Shown here: one piece after another, positions 50,636 through 60,217 of the stretch | How the letters are laid out: each line of letters begins with the position of its first letter | How positions within the stretch are numbered: the stretch's first letter is position 1 | Assembly (NCBI RefSeq): GCF_003634775.1 | Contig: NZ_RBXB01000001.1 | Coordinates: forward strand, 1,054,001 to 1,118,000 | Length of the DNA: 64,000 nucleotides | Direction: 5' to 3' | Origin: Chryseobacterium defluvii | GTDB taxonomy: Bacteria > Bacteroidota > Bacteroidia > Flavobacteriales > Weeksellaceae | Notes under the pieces: generated by a model | Databases searched by the model: none | Told to the model about the DNA's origin: nothing | Seen by the model: the letters and a program-made list of their open reading frames with translations, nothing else | Translations under genes and position numbers: made by a program

Positions 50636-51184
50636 GGGTTTCGGGATTTTGAGTTTCGAGGTTTGACAGGGAAGTATTATTTTAATTTTTATTTTCGTTC
50701 CAGTTTTCTTTTACCCATTTTTTATAAGTATTAATTTTTCCACCTAATACATTCATAGTCTCTTTTTAATATTTCAAATTCCGAAGAAAATTCTGGATAT
50801 AATGCAATAATTTTTTCTAAATGATTAATGGTTTCGTCATTACTGGCATGACTAAAAACCAAGAACCGTATATAATCATTTTTATAATAAGACCTTCCAT
50901 AACCTTCCACAATATTAGTGATTATTGAATCTGAGGATCTTCTTAATTGACTTCCCAACTCAAAAAGTTCATACTTTGGAAGAAGAAAAGTAGCTTTATG
51001 GGTTTTTAAAAATAAGTCAAATGCCATTTTATAAATATCCAGGTTCTTATAGCTCATATCATTTTGTGTTTTGTATATTTTATTCTGGGATTCGTGCTTC
51101 GGGGTTATATCGTACCTCGCATCTTATTCATATTTCGAACCCCTGTACCTCTTATTTATCTTATACCTCGTATCTCGTATCCCA
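50636..51184 (-). mobile_element. Possible IVP-type repeat element between DUF721 and recF
   Basis: Both flanks of the four-helix-bundle gene are repetitive. GGGATTTTGAGTTTCGAGGT at 50643 and GGGATTCGTGCTTCGGGGTT at 51087 are similar direct repeats. 51107-51184 is made of short TACCTCGCATC / TACCTCGTATC variations. The block interrupts the usual DUF721-recF neighbourhood. No target-site duplication could be fixed by eye and no transposase or reverse transcriptase is present. Confidence 0.4.
50731..51057 (-). CDS. Four-helix-bundle protein (23S rRNA IVP / S23 family)
   Basis: 108 residues. '[20 protein letters not shown]' at the start, '[20 protein letters not shown]' near 47-66 and '[20 protein letters not shown]' near 78-97 are the signatures of the IVP family, first found in intervening sequences of 23S rRNA genes and related to the Avd accessory protein of diversity-generating retroelements. 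Here there is no rRNA and no reverse transcriptase. The gene is embedded in short repeats, as if carried by a small element. Confidence 0.9.
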   Translation of the reverse strand: MSYKNLDIYKMAFDLFLKTHKATFLLPKYELFELGSQLRRSSDSIITNIVEGYGRSYYKNDYIRFLVFSHASNDETINHLEKIIALYPEFSSEFEILKRDYECIRWKN

Positions 51185-51185
51185 A

Positions 51186-52265
51186 TCATATTTCAAAAAT
51201 GATGCTTTCTTCGTTAATTTTCTTCACCACACTTTCCGTACGTTCCTTATGCGTATCCGTAATAAAGATCTGTCCGAAGTTTTCCTGATTCACTAATTCT
51301 ATCAATTGAGAAACCCTGTAATCATCCAGCTTATCAAAAATATCATCCAGCAAAAGAATGGGCGTTTTTCCTGTTAGCTCTTTCACAAGGCTCATTTGGG
51401 CAAGTTTTAAAGAGATCAGAAATGATTTCTGTTGTCCCTGCGAACCTACTTTCTTTATTAAAATCTGATCCATTTCAAAAAGCAGATCATCTTTATGAAT
51501 TCCCTTTGAAGTATAAGTCAGCATTCTGTCTCTCTCAAGACTTTCTTTTAGCAGGTTTCCAAAAGAATTTTCAAACAGATGAGATTCATAAATCACAGAA
51601 ACAGTCTCTTTTCCTCCGGAAATAATACGATAAAAGTTTTGTACAATCGGATTTAATTGAGTGACAAAATCTTTCCTTTTTTCAAAAATTTTGGTCCCGA
51701 ATTTAATGATCGGATCATCATAAATATCCAAAGAATCTTTATCAAAAACACGGTTTTTAGCAAAATACTTTAACAATGCATTTCTTTGCTGGATGGTTTT
51801 CTGATATTGGATCAGGTCAAAAAGATACTCCGAATCCGTTTGGGAGATCATGGCATCCAAAAATTTTCTGCGGCTTTCTCCTGAATCTGAGATCAGGTTG
51901 GAATCGTAAGGCGAGATCATCACACTTGGCAAATAACCGATATGATCTGCTATTCGGTCATAGTTTTTATCATTCTTTTTAATGATCTTCTTTGCTTCTT
52001 TAGGCTGAGAAATTTTGATAATATCTTCACTGTCTTCATTAAGGACTTCCGCATCAATTGTAAAAAAATCCTCATCTTTCTTTATATTATTGAAATCGGT
52101 ATTGCCTAAAAAGCTTTTCCCGACGGATAAATAATGTAAGGCATCCAGGATATTAGTTTTCCCCACACCGTTATTTCCCACAAAGCAATTGATTTGAGGG
52201 GAAAACTCAAACTTTTTCTCAGAGTGGTTTTTGAAATTGTACAGGGAAAGCTTCTTGATAATCAT
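51186..52265 (-). CDS. recF: DNA replication and repair protein RecF
   Basis: 359 residues. Walker A GNNGVGKT at residues 29-36, the RecF-type 'MISPYDSNLISDSGESRRKF' near 115-134, an ABC signature region 'SQGQQKSFLISLKLAQM' near 270-287, and Walker B 'PILLLDDIFDKLDDYR' near 300-315. It binds gapped DNA and helps load RecA with RecO and RecR. The 3' end abuts the repeat block. The start is 3 bases from the stop of the upstream membrane protein gene. Confidence 0.95.
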   Translation of the reverse strand: MIIKKLSLYNFKNHSEKKFEFSPQINCFVGNNGVGKTNILDALHYLSVGKSFLGNTDFNNIKKDEDFFTIDAEVLNEDSEDIIKISQPKEAKKIIKKNDKNYDRIADHIGYLPSVMISPYDSNLISDSGESRRKFLDAMISQTDSEYLFDLIQYQKTIQQRNALLKYFAKNRVFDKDSLDIYDDPIIKFGTKIFEKRKDFVTQLNPIVQNFYRIISGGKETVSVIYESHLFENSFGNLLKESLERDRMLTYTSKGIHKDDLLFEMDQILIKKVGSQGQQKSFLISLKLAQMSLVKELTGKTPILLLDDIFDKLDDYRVSQLIELVNQENFGQIFITDTHKERTESVVKKINEESIIFEI

Positions 52266-52268
52266 TCG

Positions 52269-53024
52269 TCAAAAATACTCCATTATTACTAAAAATAAAA
52301 AAGGAAGTGCGGAACAAGTTTCAACACCAAAAGAAAAATAGGCGTCATTTCTTTCGTTTTCGGAGAAATAAATAAGAATATATGTAACAATACTTGCCAG
52401 AAAAAAGGCTAAGGAATAATCATATTTCAGATAGAAGATTGCCAGAATGGTGCTAATGAAAACAAGCAGATAAGCGATATATTTGGTATTCTGAATGCCT
52501 GTCAGCTGAGGAAAAGTCTGTACCGCATCTTTTTTCATGTCCCGGATGTCAAAAGGAAGAACCAAAGCCGTGATGAAAAAGAAACTGATGAAAAAAATTG
52601 GGTAGCTGAATTGAGACAATGTAAGCCATGAATTCATAAGACCCCAGACCAGCCCCACATAAAATATCTTTAATAAAGGAATTTTCCGGATGTAGACATC
52701 CAGAAAAAAACTATTGTAAAGAAGTCCTAAAACAACAATGATCAACCATTTCAGCAAACGGATTTCGTTGTGATTATAGACAATAAGAAAGGCACAGATG
52801 ATTCCTGCAATCGCATTTAGAACCAATATTTTAAGAAAATGCCGGGTATGTTGGTATTTGGTATACAGATACCCGCTGAAATAAGTGATGAAAATTAAAA
52901 ATACAGTAGGGAAACGGAACGTGTTTTGCTCTTCCATGAAAAACACCGCGAAAAAAGTTCCCACTATAGAGACATAAATTTGACTGTCTATAACGGATTT
53001 TTTCAGTATTTTTAAAGAGTTCAT
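52269..53024 (-). CDS. UbiA-like integral membrane protein
   Basis: 251 residues with seven or eight TM helices. 'LVLPFDIRDMKKDAVQTFPQ' then LTG (about residues 152-174) resembles the second Asp-rich motif of UbiA prenyltransferases, but the first NxxxDxxxD motif is not conserved. It may be a degenerate member of the family. It lies directly upstream of recF on the same strand and divergent from the alpha-2-macroglobulin gene, with 18 bases between starts. Confidence 0.65.
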   Translation of the reverse strand: MNSLKILKKSVIDSQIYVSIVGTFFAVFFMEEQNTFRFPTVFLIFITYFSGYLYTKYQHTRHFLKILVLNAIAGIICAFLIVYNHNEIRLLKWLIIVVLGLLYNSFFLDVYIRKIPLLKIFYVGLVWGLMNSWLTLSQFSYPIFFISFFFITALVLPFDIRDMKKDAVQTFPQLTGIQNTKYIAYLLVFISTILAIFYLKYDYSLAFFLASIVTYILIYFSENERNDAYFSFGVETCSALPFLFLVIMEYF

Positions 53025-53042
53025 TGATCAAAAATAACATTT

Positions 53043-56000
53043 ATGAAAAGAATATCCAAGATTTTTATGCTTTTGCTTCTACTGCTGAACTTTTCGGCTG
53101 CTTACGGTCAGAAATATTATGACGATCAGTGGAAAAAAATAAAGGAGAATAGCAAAAAAGGAGCGTATAAATCTAACCTTCCCATCGTTTTAGACATACA
53201 AAACCATGCTATGAAAGAAAATAATGCACTCCAGCTTATCCGTTCCCTGAAAGCGGAATTCAGTATTGTGAATCAGACTGTGGATGATGATCAGAATGAT
53301 TCTGCTTCCAAATTCTTCGCCAAGCTTCAGACAACGGAAAAAGAGTTGAAGGAAGAAGAAAAGCTGGCGTATAGCGTATTATTGAACAGTTTTTTCATGG
53401 ATTATTATCAGCAAAATTCATGGAAAATCAATGGCAGGACCAATCTGAATTCACAGGACCTTTCGCAAATTGAAACATGGAGCAAGCTTGATTTTAAAAA
53501 TTACCTCGGTAAAAGCTTTAAGGAACTTGATCAGCAAAAAGCGGAAATAAAGAAGATTTCTTTAAAAAAATATGAAGATGTTTTTTCCGGCACAAAAGAT
53601 CTGGAGTATTTCCCGACCTTATGGGACTGGCATTCTTTGAAAAAAATAAGTTTCCTGTCAGACCGTCAACTTTTCACGAAAAATGAACTGGCAGAGAACC
53701 GCCATGAAATCAATGCGACCTTCGATGAGCTCATTGCTCAGAACAATGGAAACTCCAAACTGTATTTCATGCATCAGAAATTACAGGAGAATTGTAGTTT
53801 CAACCAGTGTAAAGACAGATTGGAGCAGCTTCAGAACCTTGTGAAATCTAATGTAGAGGGCGATTATAAAGTGTTGGTTATGGAAGAGATCATGAACGAG
53901 CTGATAGTAAAGAAAAAAGAAAAGGAAGCTTTAGCCATCGCTGCGCAGGCAAAAAGCCAGTATCCAAAATCTCCTTTCATCGAAAATATAAAAAACAAAG
54001 AAAGTCAGATTACCAATCCTACACTGAATATCAGATACGAACAGCAAACTCAAAGCAATCTGCCGATACATTTGGTAGCGGAATATAAAAATGTAGCACA
54101 GTTTTCCCTCAGCATCTATGAAGTAAAAGAAGGCCTTTCTTCTTTCTTGCAATATGCCCAGAATTCTTACAGGGATTCCTATAACAAGGTTAAAAAGAAT
54201 TTGGTGAGAAAAGAAGAATACCAACTGCCTGATCCTAAAGATTACCAGGTTCACAAGACTTCTCTTGAGATTAAACCGCTTCCTTCAGGAATTTATCTTG
54301 TTGAATATGATGTGGCCGGAGCAGAAAAAAACGATGATGCATCAAGACAGAATTTTTATTTCCTGGTTTCCAATAACAAGATTATTTACCAGACAAAATC
54401 AGACAGAAAGCCACTTTCCAATGAGTTGAAGCTTGTGAATAGTGAAAATGGAAAGCCTGTTGCCAGTGGAAACCTTATTTTTCATGAATTTGTTAATGAT
54501 CAATCAATCAATAAGGTAAATGCTAAGACAGATGAGAAAGGGGGCTTCAAATTCCCGCAAACAGCAAATAAAGGATATTACAGAACTTTCCTGATCCAAC
54601 AGCCGGAAACGAATGATTTCCAGATCATGCAGATATACGGAGACAATGGTTATGAAGTTGATAATCCCAATAAGAAATTACGGGGAAAAGCTCAGATTTT
54701 CACGGACCGGGGTATTTACAGACCCGGACAAACCGTTTATTTTAAGGTCATCAATACCAAAATAGATAAAGAAACCGAATCGGTGGTTTCCGGGCTACAG
54801 CAGAAGATAACATTACTGGATGCCAATAGTGAGGAAGTATCTTCCCAAAACTTCACCACCAATGAGTTTGGATCCTATCACGGAAGTTTTACCCTTCCGA
54901 AAGGCAAGCTGAATGGAACATTTTATCTGAGAACGGACGGCAGTGAATACGGATATAAGGACATTCGGGTTGAAGAATATAAGAGACCTAAATTTGAAGT
55001 CACTTTTGATCCGGTAAAAGAAGAATATAAATATGGGCAAACCATCGAATTGAAAGGAAAAGCCATGATGTTTTCCGGAGTTGCTTTAAGTAATACTACA
55101 GTACACTATGAAATCAAAAAACGCAATATCCGTTGGAGATATTTCTGGTGGTATCCTCAGGAAAATGATAATGAAAATTCAATTCTCGGTGAAGCCAAAA
55201 CTAATGAGAAAGGAGAATTTGTGATCCGTCTTGATCTTAAAAAAGATGAAAAGCTGGAAGGTATCCAGATTGATAATTATGAGATCAACGCTTCAGTGAC
55301 AGATATTAACGGGGAAACCCAATCTGCAGATACACAGTTGAAGGTTGCCTCGGTTTCCCATTACATTAAAGCAGATGATATTAAAAATGTATTCGCTGAA
55401 GAAAATGTAAAACTGAAAGTCGAAACCAAGAATTATAACGAACAAAACCTGAAAAAATCTTATCAGGTTAAATTATCAAAACTGGAAACTCCCAACAGGA
55501 TTTTCAGAGAGAATTTCCAGTCTGCGGTTCAGGATCTTCCGAAGTTTTCAAAAGACGAGTTTATCAATAAATTTCCACATGACCGATTTGATAAAAATGA
55601 TGAATTGAAAAACTGGAAAGCTTCATCTGTCATTCTGAACGGTGAGAAGCGAAGTGAAGAATCTCTGGATCTTGGGAAACTGGAAGCCGGAGATTATCAG
55701 CTGGAATTATACAATATCGAAGGAAAAGATACGATAAAATCTTCCCAGAACTTCAGTGTTTGGGATAAAAAATCTTTGCAAGCTTCTCAAAAAACATTCT
55801 TGACAGTATTAGAACCTAAAGAAGAGTTTTCAAGAGGGGAAAAAGCTAAAGTATATGTGTATTCTGCAATTCCGGGAGCTTTGGTAAATGTTTTTGTTCA
55901 GGACGGATCAGGAAAAACCATATCAGAAGTGCATCCGTTCAAAAACGGGGTATTGGAATACACGGTTGAGATTCCGAAAGATAAAGCAGTAGAATATCTG

Positions 56001-58904
56001 AACCTTCAGTTTCAGGTAGTGGCATTCAATGATGTGCAGACTCAGTCTGTTAATCTGAAAATTAAAGACACGGAGAAACCTCTGAAAATTGAAACCGTAA
56101 CTTTCAGGGATAAGCTTGAGCCTAACTCAAAAGAAAAATGGTCGGTGAAAATTTCCGGAAATGACAAAGAAAAGATCAATGCCGAAGTATTGGCCAATAT
56201 GTACGATATGTCTCTGGATCAGTTTGCCGTAAATACTTTTAATTGGCAGAAACTGTATATGCCATATTCCATCATTACATCGTATGACATTAGAGAATAT
56301 CTGGCCCAGAAATACTATCAGAAAAGACAGTCTTATTATCCTGGGAAATATCTGGAAGTGCCTTATTTCAATTGGTTCGATGGGAATATTCTGAATCATG
56401 CTTTAATAGGAAATGCTGCCGGTATTCAGGTTGAAGCCATGCCTGCTCCTGTTGCTGACAGTGCTAAAAATCAGGAAATAGACCAGGTTGTAGTGGTTGG
56501 TTACAGGTCAATGAAAAAAGCAGTAGCAAGTAAAGCTAAGGATGGGGCCGCAGATGATGAAACAGAATCTCAAGAATCTTTAGAAAAAGTACCGGTTCGT
56601 CAAAACCTGAATGAAACCGCATTCTTCTATCCGGACCTGAAAACCGATGCTGAAGGAAATGTGAATTTTGAATTTACTTCCCCGGAAGCGTTAACGAAAT
56701 GGAAACTGATGTTCTTAGCGCATACAAAAGATGCAAGAGCAGCCACATTAGAGAAAGAAGTTGTTACTCAGAAAGAGTTCTCCGTTACTCCAAACTATCC
56801 GAGGTTCCTGAGAGAAGGAGACGAATTGAACCTGCAATCAAAGCTTTCCAATTTAAGTACGAAGAAACTTAACGGTTCGGCCAGTCTGCAGATCTTGGAT
56901 GCATTTACCAATGAAGATGTTTCCTCCAGGTTTGGTATAAACAACGGAGTTCAGAATTTCAACCTGAATGAAAACGGAAATACAGCCTTAACATGGAAAC
57001 TGAAAGTTCCGAACAATGTTTCATCCATTATCATCAAAGTAGTGGCTAAAGCAGGAGCGTTCTCTGATGGTGAGCAACAGGCCATCGCCGTATTACCAAA
57101 CAGGATGCTGGTTACAGACTCAGTTCCGGTATTCGTAAAAGAAGGGGAAACCAAAACATTTGTACTGGATAATCTTACCAATGCCAATTCATCTACCATT
57201 TCGAATGTTTCCAATACGCTGGAATTGACGACCAATCCGATCTGGGAGATTATGTTTGCCCTTCCGAGCCTGAAAAATGATCAGAATAATTCGGCTGACG
57301 TGATCTTCAACAAATGGTTTGCGGATGTTCTTGCCTCTGAAATTTTCAAAGCCAATCCAAAAATGAAAACTGTTTTTGAAGAATATCAGAACAAAGGTTT
57401 GCTGAACTCTAATCTTGAGAAAAACCAGGAACTGAAACAATTGTTACTGGAAGAAACCCCTTGGGTACTGGAAAGCAAAAATGAAGAAGAGCAGATGCAG
57501 AAATTAGCCAGGCTTTTCGATGCCAATACGATGAGGAATTCAATCAACCAGGATTGGGAAGATTTTGTTAAGCTTCAGAATCCGGACGGTGGTTTTTCTT
57601 GGTATTCAGGGTATCCAAGCTCTTACGGAGTATCATTATATATACTTAAAAATCTAGGGAAAATAAATACCTGGCTGAAAGATAACGTGAAAGATTACCA
57701 GACTTCAGCTCAAAATGAAATGGTAGGAAGACTTATTAAGTACGTAGATAATGAAATTGATAAATATTGGGATGTGAAGAAAGAAAATGTTTGGAATAAC
57801 TGGACATTGGAATATCTTGACACCCGAAACTACTGGGAAAAACAACATCCTTTGAAAGGAAAAGGAGCTACATTGAAATCTTTGGTAAAGCAAAAAGCAA
57901 AGACAGCAAAACTAACTGATTTCACGTTTTTCGGATTACATCGTGCCGCTTTATTGATGAGTGATTACGGCTTGAAAGAAACCTCTGATAAACTCATGAA
58001 TTACCTTAAAGAAACTTCTACTGACACCAAAACTCAGGGAGTGTACTGGAAGCAGAACTTTAATGACTGGGGTTGGTTCAGTTCGAAAGTAGTAAATCAT
58101 GCAGGAGCTTTGGAAGCATTCAACAAGTTAAAACCAAACGATCAGAAACTCATTGAAGAGATGAAGATCTGGCTGGTTACCCAGAAAGAAGTGAATTCAT
58201 GGGGCAGTTCAAGGGGAACTTCGGAAGTGATTTTCACAATTTTAAACTCTGGAAAATCCTGGACAACTGCTGAAAGCGATAAAGCAACCATCGTTTGGGG
58301 TGGAAAAGAATTACAGCCCCAGCCCCAGGCAACAGGGTATGTGAAATCTACTGTAAAAACTGATGTTTTAGATAAAAACTTAGGAACCGTAACCGTTACA
58401 AAGCCAGGTCCCGGAATCGTTCAGGGAGGATTATTCTGGCAATATTATGAAGACCTGGATAAAATCAAATCTTCAGAAAGCTATATCTCCATTACCAAAG
58501 AACTATACAAAAAAGTAAAGACGGTGAACGGAGAAGAATTACTGAAAATCTCACCGGAAACTCCTTTGAAAGTAGGAGACAAGGTTGCTGTAAGGATGAT
58601 TCTGAACACAGATCGCCCGATGGAGTTCATTCATATTAAAGATATGCGTGCTGCAGGATTTGAACCTGTAGATGTATTGTCCGGCTATCAGTGGAAAAAC
58701 AGTTTAGGATATTACCAATCAACAAAAGATGCTTCAACCAATTTCTATATAGAATATATGCCGAAAGGGAAATATGTATTTGAATACGATTTTGTGGCGA
58801 ATGCATCAGGAAAATTCTCAAATGGTATTACCACCATGCAGAATTACTATGCTCCGCAAATGAATGCCCATACAAAAGGAAGCAGTGTGACAATTTCAGA
58901 ATAA
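53043..58904 (+). CDS. Alpha-2-macroglobulin family protein with TonB-box-like insert
   Basis: 1953 residues. Signal peptide to about residue 23. A helical N-terminal region (about 25-320) precedes the MG domains; the MG2 domain is marked by 'FTDRGIYRPGQTVYFKVI' near residue 554. The A2M bait-following domain starts near 1190 (NETAFFYPDLKTDAEGNVNF). An insert just before it (about 1135-1185) contains QVVVVGYRSMKKA (1148-1160), almost the SusC/TonB-receptor motif, then an acidic linker. The C-terminal part holds helical toroid repeats (1500-1750). No clear CxEQ thioester is visible, so it would trap proteases without a covalent bond. It probably faces the periplasm or cell surface. Confidence 0.9.
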   Translation: MKRISKIFMLLLLLLNFSAAYGQKYYDDQWKKIKENSKKGAYKSNLPIVLDIQNHAMKENNALQLIRSLKAEFSIVNQTVDDDQNDSASKFFAKLQTTEKELKEEEKLAYSVLLNSFFMDYYQQNSWKINGRTNLNSQDLSQIETWSKLDFKNYLGKSFKELDQQKAEIKKISLKKYEDVFSGTKDLEYFPTLWDWHSLKKISFLSDRQLFTKNELAENRHEINATFDELIAQNNGNSKLYFMHQKLQENCSFNQCKDRLEQLQNLVKSNVEGDYKVLVMEEIMNELIVKKKEKEALAIAAQAKSQYPKSPFIENIKNKESQITNPTLNIRYEQQTQSNLPIHLVAEYKNVAQFSLSIYEVKEGLSSFLQYAQNSYRDSYNKVKKNLVRKEEYQLPDPKDYQVHKTSLEIKPLPSGIYLVEYDVAGAEKNDDASRQNFYFLVSNNKIIYQTKSDRKPLSNELKLVNSENGKPVASGNLIFHEFVNDQSINKVNAKTDEKGGFKFPQTANKGYYRTFLIQQPETNDFQIMQIYGDNGYEVDNPNKKLRGKAQIFTDRGIYRPGQTVYFKVINTKIDKETESVVSGLQQKITLLDANSEEVSSQNFTTNEFGSYHGSFTLPKGKLNGTFYLRTDGSEYGYKDIRVEEYKRPKFEVTFDPVKEEYKYGQTIELKGKAMMFSGVALSNTTVHYEIKKRNIRWRYFWWYPQENDNENSILGEAKTNEKGEFVIRLDLKKDEKLEGIQIDNYEINASVTDINGETQSADTQLKVASVSHYIKADDIKNVFAEENVKLKVETKNYNEQNLKKSYQVKLSKLETPNRIFRENFQSAVQDLPKFSKDEFINKFPHDRFDKNDELKNWKASSVILNGEKRSEESLDLGKLEAGDYQLELYNIEGKDTIKSSQNFSVWDKKSLQASQKTFLTVLEPKEEFSRGEKAKVYVYSAIPGALVNVFVQDGSGKTISEVHPFKNGVLEYTVEIPKDKAVEYLNLQFQVVAFNDVQTQSVNLKIKDTEKPLKIETVTFRDKLEPNSKEKWSVKISGNDKEKINAEVLANMYDMSLDQFAVNTFNWQKLYMPYSIITSYDIREYLAQKYYQKRQSYYPGKYLEVPYFNWFDGNILNHALIGNAAGIQVEAMPAPVADSAKNQEIDQVVVVGYRSMKKAVASKAKDGAADDETESQESLEKVPVRQNLNETAFFYPDLKTDAEGNVNFEFTSPEALTKWKLMFLAHTKDARAATLEKEVVTQKEFSVTPNYPRFLREGDELNLQSKLSNLSTKKLNGSASLQILDAFTNEDVSSRFGINNGVQNFNLNENGNTALTWKLKVPNNVSSIIIKVVAKAGAFSDGEQQAIAVLPNRMLVTDSVPVFVKEGETKTFVLDNLTNANSSTISNVSNTLELTTNPIWEIMFALPSLKNDQNNSADVIFNKWFADVLASEIFKANPKMKTVFEEYQNKGLLNSNLEKNQELKQLLLEETPWVLESKNEEEQMQKLARLFDANTMRNSINQDWEDFVKLQNPDGGFSWYSGYPSSYGVSLYILKNLGKINTWLKDNVKDYQTSAQNEMVGRLIKYVDNEIDKYWDVKKENVWNNWTLEYLDTRNYWEKQHPLKGKGATLKSLVKQKAKTAKLTDFTFFGLHRAALLMSDYGLKETSDKLMNYLKETSTDTKTQGVYWKQNFNDWGWFSSKVVNHAGALEAFNKLKPNDQKLIEEMKIWLVTQKEVNSWGSSRGTSEVIFTILNSGKSWTTAESDKATIVWGGKELQPQPQATGYVKSTVKTDVLDKNLGTVTVTKPGPGIVQGGLFWQYYEDLDKIKSSESYISITKELYKKVKTVNGEELLKISPETPLKVGDKVAVRMILNTDRPMEFIHIKDMRAAGFEPVDVLSGYQWKNSLGYYQSTKDASTNFYIEYMPKGKYVFEYDFVANASGKFSNGITTMQNYYAPQMNAHTKGSSVTISE

Positions 58905-58922
58905 ATTTTAAAATAAACCATG

Positions 58923-58953
58923 AAAAACTGCAGTAAGATTACTGCAGTTTTTT
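58923..58953 (+). terminator. Terminator after alpha-2-macroglobulin gene
   Basis: A 13-bp stem AAAAACTGCAGTA/TACTGCAGTTTTT (58923-58935 with 58940-58952) ending in a T-run, 18 bases after the stop. Confidence 0.85.
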
Positions 58954-59097
58954 ATTTAATAATATGATGAGCAATATTTATTATTCTCAAATTTTTTCAG
59001 TTACAATAGAAGAGATAATTAAATCAATTAAACAAATGTTTAATTTTGGAATGATTTTTGGCTATAGGAAATAGTGAAATTTTTAAAACAAAACAAA

Positions 59098-59583
59098 ATG
59101 AAATTTTCAAAAACGGTAATTACAGGATTAGTAATGTTGATGGGTGTAAATGCTTTTGCCCAAAAGAAAGGAGAAAAATTTGAAAAGCTACAGATTGAGA
59201 TGTTCCCAAAAGCAAAGGAAGGATATAAGCAAGTGTATATTCAGCTTCCGGTGGCTAAGAACGAAAACGATTTAAAAGTTGAATTCTTTGTAGGAACTGA
59301 AAAAATGCTTGACTGTAATAAACATTTTTTAATTGGAGATGTAAAAACTCAGGATTTACAAGGATGGGGATACAATTATTATGAAGTGGAATCCAAGGGA
59401 GAAACCGGAGGAACTTTAATGGCTTGTATAGACCCTAAACTGACTAAAAAGTTTGTAACGCTTCAGCCGGAAGTAGTAAGATATAACAGCAAATTACCTT
59501 TGGTATTTTATGTTCCTAAAGACATGGAGGTACGATACAGAGTGTTACGTCCGGATGCCATGAAAAAAGCAGTTCAGAATTAA
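59098..59583 (+). CDS. eco: Ecotin-family serine protease inhibitor
   Basis: 161 residues from ATG 59098, which gives a normal signal peptide (MKFSKTVITGLVMLMGVNAFAQ); the GTG 8 codons earlier is rejected. The ecotin pattern is clear: 'LQIEMFPKAKEGYKQVYIQL', 'DCNKHFLIGD', 'LQGWGYNYYEVE', and RYNSKLPLVFYVPKDMEVRY near the end. The reactive loop reads GGTLMACID; alignment with E. coli ecotin (STMMACPD) puts Leu at P1, suitable for chymotrypsin- or elastase-like targets. Two Cys residues fit the conserved disulphide. It neighbours the alpha-2-macroglobulin gene but has its own terminator. Confidence 0.93.
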   Translation: MKFSKTVITGLVMLMGVNAFAQKKGEKFEKLQIEMFPKAKEGYKQVYIQLPVAKNENDLKVEFFVGTEKMLDCNKHFLIGDVKTQDLQGWGYNYYEVESKGETGGTLMACIDPKLTKKFVTLQPEVVRYNSKLPLVFYVPKDMEVRYRVLRPDAMKKAVQN

Positions 59584-59598
59584 TTTGAATTTTAATAT

Positions 59599-59628
59599 AA
59601 AAGCCTCGCAATGTTGCGAGGCTTTTTT
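59599..59628 (+). terminator. Terminator after ecotin gene
   Basis: Stem AAGCCTCGCA/TGCGAGGCTT (59601-59610 with 59615-59624) followed by TTTT, 17 bases after the stop. Confidence 0.9.
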
Positions 59629-59720
59629 GATCTAATTTATAGCTCACAGGCATGACTTATACCTTATATCGGGTTTTTACGGTTTTTTCAAAAGAATATA
59701 CATTCATACAAAAAAACTGA

Positions 59721-59728
59721 TATATTTG
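59721..59728 (+). promoter_or_regulatory. -7 promoter box TATATTTG
   Basis: It matches the Bacteroidetes TAnnTTTG consensus, 22 bases before the ATG at 59751. No clear -33 box is visible. Confidence 0.4.
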
Positions 59729-59750
59729 TTCTTTAACAAACGAATAAAGT

Positions 59751-60206
59751 ATGGAAAACGTATTTGACGCAAAAGATGCTCAGAATTACATTGATAGAAT
59801 CAATAAGCTTGTCCCGGATACTCACGGTTTGTGGGGGAAAATGACCGTTGATCAGATGTTGGCCCATTGTAATGTTTCCTATGAAATGGTATATGAACCT
59901 GAAAAGCATAAAAAACCGGGGTCCATTGCTAAATTTATTCTTAAGACCTTTGTAAAATCTAAAGTGGTGGGAGATAAAGCCTATGCTAAGGATAATCCTA
60001 CTGCACCGCAGTTTATCATCGTGGGAAGAAAAGACTTCGACGAAGAAAAGAAAAGATTGATCGGCTTTATTCAGAAAACACAACAGCTGGGAGCTTCTGC
60101 ATTTGATGGCAAAGAATCCTTTTCATTTGGAAAACTAAATGCACAGGAATGGAATAATATGTTTGCCAAACATTTGAACCATCATTTGGCACAATTTGGA
60201 GTTTAA
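59751..60206 (+). CDS. DUF1569 (DinB-like) protein
   Basis: 151 residues, soluble four-helix layout. 'WGKMTVDQMLAHCNVSYEMV' near residue 28 and the C-terminal 'HLNHHLAQFGV' supply the His residues expected for the metal-site of DinB-like folds. The chemistry is not known. It is the first gene of a closely spaced group running to 62523. Confidence 0.85.
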   Translation: MENVFDAKDAQNYIDRINKLVPDTHGLWGKMTVDQMLAHCNVSYEMVYEPEKHKKPGSIAKFILKTFVKSKVVGDKAYAKDNPTAPQFIIVGRKDFDEEKKRLIGFIQKTQQLGASAFDGKESFSFGKLNAQEWNNMFAKHLNHHLAQFGV

Positions 60207-60217
60207 ATAGCAAAAAC

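Noticed and set aside
50731..51057. Diversity-generating retroelement
   Set aside because: The bundle protein resembles Avd, but no reverse transcriptase, template repeat or variable repeat is seen nearby.
51107..51184. CRISPR array
   Set aside because: The repeats are short, imperfect and without regular spacers; no cas genes occur in the window.
51021..51296. Plus-strand frames over the repeat block near recF
   Set aside because: They read through simple repeats and recF antisense, and show low-complexity Tyr/Ser/Leu-rich products.
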